From Dendrocalamus latiflorus (lineage: Eukaryota > Streptophyta > Magnoliopsida > Poales > Poaceae), in NCBI GenBank assembly GCA_017311315.1, contig CM029638.1, positions 7,746,368 through 7,810,367 of the forward strand: a stretch of DNA of 64,000 nt. The letters are read 5' to 3'. Of this stretch, positions 56,501-64,000 are shown piece after piece (position 1 is the stretch's first letter; each line of letters starts with the position of its first letter). A program made the position numbers and the translations under genes. The notes beneath the pieces are model-generated. The model was not told the origin of the DNA and ran no database searches. It saw nothing but the letters and a program-made list of their open reading frames with translations.

Positions 56501-57489
56501 GTTTTGGCTCATGCTCCGTTCGCCGAGTTTCTCACTAGCGACGAGCCATGTTTCTCTCGAGTTAACAAGAGTACCATAGTGGTCGAGAGATAGGAGTACT
56601 GAAGTGGTTGAGTAAACAAGAGTACCATAGGCTTCATGTTGAAAATAACTTAGCATAGATATTCATCATTTGATATCATTGCATATATGTATAATTTTAC
56701 AATACACTACGAGTCCTGCTGAGTACACAATATACTCAATCTTTCTTAAATTATTGTTGATCAGAGAATGAAGAAGGATATGTGCCTGACAAATGCGTAC
56801 TTTGCCCCAGTACCGGGGAATTCGACGATGGGTCTTTCTAGGGCCTAATTCCAGTCGGTTGCCTGTGGGCTATGCTGCCATACCACTAGATGCTTTTGCT
56901 AATTTCCTTGGTTTCCACTGCAAATTACTGTTAACTCTAATATTTATTCAGTCAGTCGGCTATATGCTGTAAACTTTACCTCGTATCGCTTATGTTTTTG
57001 CCCCTTTTATTATAAATTTATTTGTGATGTATATCGATGTGCTCTCAATATTGTGAATATGTTTATTAACTACTGATTATAAGACTAGTATAAAATAAAT
57101 ACGGTGATTTCCAATATTCCACACCTAGGACCCTCACAGTCGGCACTAGCGCCGATGCCTTCCTCCGCTTCCTTTCTCTCTCCCACGGCGGATGCCTCCG
57201 GGCCTTCCTTGGCTATTGCGCTTGCGCCGTGCTCCGCCTCCAGCGTCTAGGGTTAGCGGCGTGGCCTCTGCTGACGGCTCGCTCGGCTGCTCTGCATGGC
57301 TCGCTCGCCGGCCCACGTGGACTTCTACTCGTTGCGTGCGCTGGGCTGGGCTAGACCGCTGGAGGCCGAAGCCCAATTACGGCTTGGCGTTGCCGCGTTG
57401 AAGTGTCGAATGGTTGCCGGCCGCTGTTCTACTCTGCAAGTCTGCAGAGTTCTAGACGAGGAGGAGCTCGAGCGATCGGTCCGCCCCTG
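53502..57489. mobile_element. hAT element interrupted by a solo LTR
   Basis: The perfect 8-mer TCTGTCAC flanks both ends (53494-53501 and 57490-57497). The ends start CAGTAACAGACCCAGG and, in reverse complement, CAGGGGCGGACCGA. Removing the 2.04-kb LTR and its 5-bp duplication leaves an element of about 1.94 kb. The interior is AT-rich on the left and GC-rich on the right (57140-57480), the layout of the other hAT copies. No transposase ORF is recognisable. Confidence 0.75.
55099..57138. mobile_element. Solo LTR, about 2.04 kb (gypsy-like), nested in hAT element
   Basis: GTCGG flanks both ends (55094-55098 and 57139-57143). The left end reads CGTAACATCC (a T-to-C change from the expected TG) and the right end finishes in CA (ACCCTCACA). 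The content (AT-rich start, CCAACCC...CTCTCTCTCAGTG, a 3' region ending GGTGATTTCC...CACACCTAGG) is that of long gypsy LTRs in grasses. No internal retrotransposon domain is present, so it is a solo LTR left by recombination. Short ORFs within are not genes. Confidence 0.78.
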
Positions 57490-57497
57490 TCTGTCAC

Positions 57498-58479
57498 CAC
57501 TTCTGAAGCTTATTGTGATCAGTTTCAATATCAATGAAATATCCATCTCAGTGTCGTGCTTCTCATGCTTGTAATGACGTGTGCTTGATCATACAGTTTT
57601 TAGGTTCGCAGACGTAATCATCGGTACGAGTCAATAACCGCGTTCAACTGCTAATGTGTTAAACTAGGACTTTTTATGCAGTTCTATACTTACGTACGTA
57701 TTATGGTAATCTTGTTTGGTGAAACTACTTTAAGATATTTTTTTGTGTTGCTTACGTGCTTTATATATTTGCTGGACTGTAAATCATGTTGCCAACGAAG
57801 ATCGTTTTAGAGGAAGGGGTTGAAGAAGTTTGATGACTTGGATAATCAAGAGGCGCGGATATACCCTGCTTCATTATCGAGATGCAAACTATATCAGTAC
57901 ATTCCAAATATATAAGAAATAAGTTCATGTAACACCTTAAACTTTGTTTAAAAGTTCGTTTAACATTTCAAACTATAAAACTAGATATTTAATTCCTAAA
58001 ATTTGTAATTCGGTTCAAATAACATACTGACCTAATTTTGTATAGTGGTATTGCCCGCGTGGTACAATGAGTTAACGGTTTTGCTGCGTAGATGACATGT
58101 TGACCAAGTTAGATTAATGACATGTTAGATCCACGGGGACTTCTCCTCCACTGAGCTCTTAGGTGTGCTTCCATGGTCATCACCGCTGTAGTTCTCTCTA
58201 TTTCAATTTGAGAGAGAAGGTCATGTAGACCCCACCTATCATTCATCGAAATTTGATCAGCGTATTATTCTACATGGTAAAACTGTTAGCTCATCGTGCT
58301 ACACGGGTAATATCACTGTTCAAAACTAAGTCAAAGTGTTATTTAAACTGTATTACAAAGTTTAGAGGTCAAATATTCAATTTCATAGTTTAATATGTTG
58401 GGCAGACTTTCGAACGAAGTAAAGATGTTATATGACTTTTTCCAATATTATATAACGAAGAAACGAGATGGACCATGAA
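57498..58479. other. Intergenic region, AT-rich
   Basis: No recognised gene and no paired repeat ends. An imperfect inverted relation exists between blocks near 57930-58080 and 58300-58440 (for example ATTTGAAC/GTTTAAAC-type text and TTTCATAGTTT), suggesting a decayed MITE. Confidence 0.35.
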
Positions 58480-59969
58480 ATACCCCGAAAATTTGAAAAT
58501 TTTAAAATTTTTATGAATTTTGAATTAATTCGGATTTCTTTCTCATTTTAGCCATTTCCTGTGAATTTCCGTTTTCCCAAATTAGTTTTCCGCCTTCTTT
58601 CTTCTCGTGGCGCTGTCGTGCGTAATGCCGCCTTCTCCTGGCGCTAGCGCTCGCGCGTGAGCTCGTTTCCCTGCCGTCTCTGCGCCTCGCCCGAGTGCGC
58701 GCCGCTGCTCTCCGTGGGAAATATCTTCGCCCAGCTCAGCTCAACGTCACCCCTTCTGCGCCACCGGTCCCACCCGCCAGCCTCATATCATGGCTCCTCC
58801 TTTGCTCCGCACACCACCGCCTCTCGCTCTCGGTTTCTCTCTCGCCGCAACTTCCCCTTCTCGGGAATTTTCTCCTTGGGAGCCTCAAAGTGCCAGAGAT
58901 ATTTGTAGTATAGCCGTGCCACGTCTCCCTCTATTCATTGCACAGCAGCAGAGCCATCCCCTTTGTTTCCCTTGCGCTGGAAGCTCCTCCCCGAGCCGCC
59001 TCTCCGTGGCCGTCGCTCCTCCTTGCACCGTGAGCTTCCAGGCCGTCGCGGAGCATCTCACGGCACACCCTTGCACCCTCCGGAGCAGCTAATTTGAGCT
59101 CAAGCCCATCGGGTTGCCGTCGATTTCTTCCCCTGAGCCCGGTAAGCCACTCATACCATCTTCTTTGTTTTACAGTCATACCTCGATTGCTCGTAGCCAT
59201 GGCACTCTCCTAGCATGCTAAATCCCACGGTCAACTCAATTGGATCCGAGCATTCATGTGGAGTTCTACCGGCGAGGTCCACCGCCGCCCTAAAAGAGCT
59301 CACCGTGGCCAGCCCCTACATCGCCATCCATAGCTCAAATTACCACTTTCGTAGATCTTCCATAACCCCGAGGATGCTCAGACTCTAGCTCAACGACCTA
59401 GATAACCCCCAGTCCACCCTATGACCGTCAAGCACCGCCTTGAGCTAATCGGCTCGCCACCGGCGAACGCCGTCTTCTTAGCTAACGCTGACCCAAGGAA
59501 TGGGTTCCCGGGACCGCAAGCAACCCAGCCATACCTCTGGTTTCTGTCGTAGTTCGCCGGAGTTTCGTCGCCCTCCACCGCTCCTTCCTTTGTTTCGCCG
59601 CTCCCCCTCCTGGCCGAAGGAAGAAGACGACGTCCAGTCGTCCGATCTTGGGCCATCGAACGGCCACGACTCTCTGATCGCCTCGGCCGCCCGATCGCCA
59701 TCGCCCGGTTGGCGCCCCACCCAAGCGTCGCTTCGGGATGGGCCGGCCGAAGGCCGTGGCCCGCGAGCCAGCAGGCGAAGTGAGCGCGCGCGGGGGAGCC
59801 AGGCCGAAAGGCTAGTGTGGGCGTGCGTGTGCGCGGGAAGGAATGGGCCGGAAGGCCGAAATGCTTATGGGCTGCGCTGGCACAGTGCTCGCCCGCTAAG
59901 CACAGTGCTCTCGCCCGCATTGAACAGTGCCAACCCGAGTTGAACAGTGCCCTTGCCCGTTACTGTTCA
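58480..59969. mobile_element. LTR fragment (gypsy-like), truncated by the Helitron-like end
   Basis: Begins near ATGAAATACCCCGAAAATTTG and resembles the 55-57-kb LTR in organisation: an AT-rich start, then GC-rich with CTCTCGGT-type runs. It finishes with repeated GAACAGTGC motifs (59880-59965) before the Helitron-like terminus at 59970. ORFs in the GC-rich part have no family motif. Confidence 0.5.
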
Positions 59970-60309
59970 CTAGTAGTGTGCCCGTGCTAACGCTACGTTC
60001 CAATCAATTATGACTGGTTCCGACCACTTCTGTTGCCGTGGAATTTGGCCACCTATGTTGGGCAAACAGAAGCCACCTTGTAAATCTCAGCCATTACGTC
60101 AGCTCCAAAACCACATATCTCCATGTAGCCTCCCCTCCTTCCACATTCTCCATGGTACCCTGCCAAGTTCAGATGATGAGAGTAACCGAAATTTTGAAGC
60201 CATTATCTAGCTGGACTCCACAAAGATTCAAAAACAAGTTTTTTTTTTAAAAAAATCAAGGCTTCTTTGCTAGAGAATATGAACTGTATTTGGATGTATG
60301 AAGACTAAC

Positions 60310-60621
60310 CCGTTGAAACCGGATGGTACGATACAATAGATAGGTCATTGTCGCCGTACCCAAGTGATCTGGTAACTTTCTTGAAAGAATGGAATTTCTT
60401 ATCTTCCGCATAGATGTTGGTATACCTGTAAACACATTTAGATAATATGCAAATCAATAATCAATCACCACAACTTAATTTTTTTTGGCTGACACAGTGA
60501 ATGTAATTGACGAAACAGACTGTACTGCCACCCAGCAAGTGCGAACCTCATCGGCAAGTATAACCAGGCCTTCTTTCCGACAAAATTCCACTATCTCCTC
60601 CTGGTTGGTGACAGAGAGTAC
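60310..60621 (-). pseudogene. Captured exons of alanine aminotransferase
   Basis: Exon 60547-60621 (25 codons; NQEEIVEFCRKEGLV then ILADE) has AG and GT borders. The next exon, 60310-60425, reads after a five-base deletion in the VYQENIY region (GTATACCAACATC), then AEDKKFHSFKKVTRSLGYG and SIVSY, ending at a GTTAGT donor. This is the core of plant alanine aminotransferase around the cofactor-binding half. The deletion shifts frame and all other exons are absent. Confidence 0.82.
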
Positions 60622-61742
60622 CTGCGACAGAGGTTGCTGATGTTGAACAAGAAACTTTGGTGATTTCAATGTTGGGTTTCAGTAATTTTTGAGAAACCTT
60701 TTAGATAAATGTTTTTATTAGACTTTCTCCTATGCTCGGAAGTTATGAGAACCATCCATTGCTTGTAATCCAATGCCTCTTAGTTAAAGGTCACACATCA
60801 AATTAGATAGATAAAGTAAAAAGAAGTATCACCCCATCTTGTTTGGTTACAAGTCCATGGATCTTTCGGTAGGATTTCATGGTAAAAACTAATAGATGAA
60901 CCACTAATGGCGGCAGAAGGATCCAACAAGGATTAAAGCAAGAGTAACAGACTCGTTATGAATGGCATGCGGTCCATGTGATTCGATCGTCAACGCGTAC
61001 AGATTGATCCTAAAAGTCTGAAACGAAACGAAACCCAGGACCATGAGACTGATCGACTAATTCTCTCCTCCATGCGCAGCAAACAGAATTTGTGTGCTTC
61101 CATGTCTGCCATGGTTGATGTCTAGTTCAATCCCCCTTAGCGGTGCTATGCCATTTTCTTGCCGCGGGTGAGCATCTGTTCTTTCGTCATGGACATGGCT
61201 TCCTTCATCGTTGATTCCATGGCAGTCTATAGCTGTGAGCACTTCACAGTTCATTTCCAATTTTCCTATATTTACAAAAAATTTCTTACCTAAATTACCG
61301 TTTGATTAATCAATGGTTGATATATTTTGAGGCTGTCGGTGAAGTGGAGATGTCGCCGATGAGTCGATGAAGTGGTGGCTAGCGGTGGTGCTGAAGGGGA
61401 AGCAGTGAAGAAGCCGCCGTAGGTGGAGTGGTGATGCGCATCAGTAGCAGTTTCCACATGTATAAACAATTTTGCTTGAGGTTGACGATCTGAACTGTAA
61501 GTATAATTGATTTCGAAAAGGAGAAGGGTTATAAGTTGGATGATTTGAATTAGGCTAAAAGAGACCTAAATGCCAACGAGGTAAATGGTAGGAATGCAAT
61601 ACGTCTAGGGTTTATAGACATTAGGATCAAACCTTGCATTTTAGAATTAAGAACATGATAGATAAAAACATGAATAAAATGCTGAGAAAATAGGGTGGCT
61701 TAACCATATTTAAGCCATACCTTCTAGCATGTATTTCAAGCT
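60622..61742. other. Unclassified sequence between AlaAT and PPR fragments
   Basis: AT-rich, with short ORFs (61057-61260) lacking any motif. No paired repeat ends. Confidence 0.35.
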
Positions 61743-62990
61743 TTAGTCACCTTTAGTCCAGCTGCAGCCTGGTCTCAAGTCCAGTCCTCTTGATTTTGAT
61801 AATCTTAAGAGGTTATCAGCATCATCCCTTCTCCCAAGAGAGACATAAATATCAGCAAGCATCTTATAGTTGGCTAGATTTTCTGGATCCAGAGACAAGA
61901 GATGCCTAGCTGCTGCTTCTCCAATCACCAAATCTCCACATGAATGGGAAGCACTTAGCAATGTCCCCCACAATATATCATTGTTCAAGTGTTCAGAAAG
62001 AATATTTTTTATCAGGTCATATGCACCAGTCAAGCGTCCAATACAACAAAGCATGTCAACAACACATCAGATATGCTTGATATCTGGTTCCAGACCGTAC
62101 TGCTCTTCCATGCACTTGAGCAAGTCCATTCCCTCCTCAACAAGACCTGTGTTTTTACATGCAGACAACACAGAAAGAAAAGTGTAACGGTTCGGTTGTA
62201 CTTCTGTTTTCTTCATTAGCTCAAAAACCTTAACAACTTCAGCAGCATGTCCATTCCAGGCATATGCCTGCATCATAGAAGTCCAAGAGATTACATCCTT
62301 ATCCATGATCCCACTAAAAGCATCAATTGAGTGCCTAAACTCCCGCATCGACCATACATGCTAATAAGAGAATGAGCAATTGTACTTTCATTCTGGAAAC
62401 CTTTTTGACAATCTGAGCATGTGCTTCCATCCCCTTTTTAAGTGATGGAATTGAAGAGATCATAGGTAGGATCTCCAAGAATGTAACAGCATCTGGATCA
62501 ATGCCTATCCTCTGCATTTCTACTGCAAATCCTATTGCCTTTTCCACTTGTTCAAGCTCCCCACAGCCTTTGATCATAGTGTTCCATGCAACTACATCAT
62601 CTCTAACTTTTGCAAGTCCATGTAGAAGACCAATTGAGGAACCTAACTTTCCACACTTTGCATACATATATATCAGTGCAGTTACCACAAAGGGATCTGC
62701 CTTGAATTCACTGCCATTACACAGCACATAGTTTTCTTCAATCCATTTTCCTTCTCTTCACTCCCCCAACTCAGCGCAGGCCATAATTACATTGAGCAAG
62801 ATAGGCGTAATGACCAACACTGCCGAATTCAAAACAAACCAATGGAAAAGCTTAAGAGCATAACCCGGTTGCCCATTCCGAACAAGCCCACTGATGATCG
62901 AACTCCAAGTGATGGAATCTTTCATCGTCATCTGACGAAACAGCATCACAGCCTCGCGCAATGGTCTGCACTAACGAGTGGTAAAATTTG
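61743..62990 (-). pseudogene. Pentatricopeptide repeat (PPR, PLS/E-class) pseudogene
   Basis: The minus strand encodes successive PPR motifs: DSITWSSIISGLVRNGQ, a segment with ALIYMYAKCGKLGSS and DVVAWNTMIKGC, DVISWTSMMQAYAWNGH, then PNRYTFLSVLSACKNTGLV and an E-type tail (DILWGTLLSASHSCGD, NYKMLADIYVSLGR, GCSWTKG). These are spread over at least four frames, with a stop after CAELGE, a frameshift near KKGMEAHAQIVKK, another before FRHSIDAFSG and a stop after DIKH. The N-terminal repeats and organelle transit peptide are missing. Family members edit or process organellar RNA; this copy should be inactive. Confidence 0.88.
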
Positions 62991-63058
62991 TTAGAACATG
63001 CATACAAATATGTTCTAATTTTGTTTAAATGCGTAGCAACGCACGGGCATTCAGCTAG

Positions 63059-63480
<422 letters not shown>

Positions 63481-63532
63481 AGATCTAAGATCACGTGGGA
63501 GCGGGGGAGGGGGATGGGATGGGAGCACTCAC

Positions 63533-63748
63533 GAAGCAGTCGTCGTCGATGGTGTAGATGTACTTCTTCTTGGAGACCATGTAGCCGAAGCAGCGGCACG
63601 CAGAGTCCTTGAAGGAGATGCAGGATGCCTTGGGGCCGAGGATGCGGTTGATGTCGTTGCAGTTGTAGAGCTCGTAGTCGAAGCCCTCGGGCACCCGGAT
63701 GGTCTTGCTGGGGTCGCCGTCCTGGACGATGATGAGGTGGTAGTGCTG
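63533..63748 (-). pseudogene. Exon fragment of UDP-arabinopyranose mutase (reversibly glycosylated polypeptide)
   Basis: Reads LIIVQDGDPSKTI, then VPEGFDYELYNCNDINRILG, SCISFKDSACRCFGY and IYTIDDDCF up to a GTGAGT donor at 63532, as in the first part of plant RGP/UAM proteins, including the DDD-type motif. The 5' side stops abruptly at about 63748 in the GC-rich minisatellite, and no start codon or signal of a promoter is present. The usual NRNDI is NCNDI here. It could be a real gene whose 5' end is misassembled, but the junction with a repeat shared at 43 kb favours a captured fragment. Confidence 0.8.
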
Positions 63749-63754
63749 GAAGAG

Positions 63755-64000
63755 GGTGGGGAGGGAAGGAGGAGGCGCCGGCGCGTGGGGGGCGGAAGAG
63801 GAGGCGGTGCAGGATGGGGAGAAGGAGATGCGGGGTGGGGAGGGAAGGAGGCGGCGGCGGCGGGTGGGGGAGGGAAGGAGGAGAAGCCGGCGCGTGGGGG
63901 CGGAAGAGGAGGCGGTGCGGGATAGGGAGAAGGCGATGCGGGGTGGGGAGGGAAGGAGGCGGCGGCGGGCGGCGGAGAGGAAGAGGCGGGGAGAGGCGGA
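63755..64000. repeat. GC-rich minisatellite, second locus
   Basis: About two copies of the same roughly 106-110-bp unit as at 43020-43590 (GCGGAAGAGGAGGCGGTG at about 63790 and 63901), continuing past the window edge. Confidence 0.85.

Larger units (their letters stand above)
59970..63058. mobile_element. Helitron-like segment carrying AlaAT and PPR fragments
   Basis: The left end on the minus strand is GGGCACACTACTAG, like the 39354 end. At the right, a plus-strand terminus with GCGTAGCAACGC (a small hairpin) followed by ACGGGCATTCAGCTAG ends at 63058. These are opposite-facing candidate 3' ends, so either two elements meet here or one is nested in the other. The region between carries broken pieces of two unrelated genes, both on the minus strand. 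The 5' ends are not identified. Confidence 0.4.

Overview
This is a plant nuclear genome window. Four intact genes have canonical GT-AG introns or plant-type architecture. The PIP1 aquaporin and subtilase sequences, GC-rich coding starts and dense MITE, hAT, CACTA and gypsy content all point to a grass (Poaceae). A panicoid grass is my best guess, from general resemblance of the aquaporin to maize-type PIP1; species cannot be fixed from the sequence alone. There is no bacterial operon structure and no CRISPR.

Layout: the 3' end of an unrecognised gene (2-310, +); a four-exon PIP1 aquaporin (2942-4521, -); about 18 kb of stacked small transposons with no convincing gene (4.6-22.8 kb), including a hAT element inserted in a gypsy fragment with intact target-site duplications; a six-coding-exon DUF4378/TRM-like gene (24837-28489, + strand, with a 5'UTR intron that carries a MITE); a seven-exon RopGEF (PRONE) gene (29358-31334, -); a CACTA element (33.37-34.82 kb); a nested MITE pair (36.4-37.2 kb); a subtilase pseudogene (37440-38098, +); a Helitron-like segment carrying exons of a PTB-like RNA-binding protein and a DP-like E2F partner (39.35 kb onward); a 106-bp GC-rich minisatellite followed by two arrays of short hairpins (43.0-44.2 kb); an intronless subtilase (45032-47287, +) converging on a second intronless subtilase (49525-51912, -) with three MITEs between them; two hAT elements directly upstream of the second subtilase, the outer one holding a 2-kb solo LTR; an LTR fragment cut by a second Helitron-like end (59.97 kb) that leads into broken alanine aminotransferase and PPR exons; and at the right edge a long AC microsatellite and an exon of UDP-arabinopyranose mutase fused to the same minisatellite family seen at 43 kb.

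The working genes are unrelated in function: water transport across the plasma membrane, a cytoskeleton-associated family protein, ROP GTPase activation, and secreted serine proteases. The only gene family cluster is the subtilases (two intact, one pseudogene). The most unusual structure is the hairpin array at 43.66-44.20 kb, where repeat units keep inverted arms although their sequence changes. The richest biology otherwise is transposon-driven exon capture and nested insertion. Exon boundaries come from reading splice signals and protein family conservation by eye and have not been checked against transcripts.
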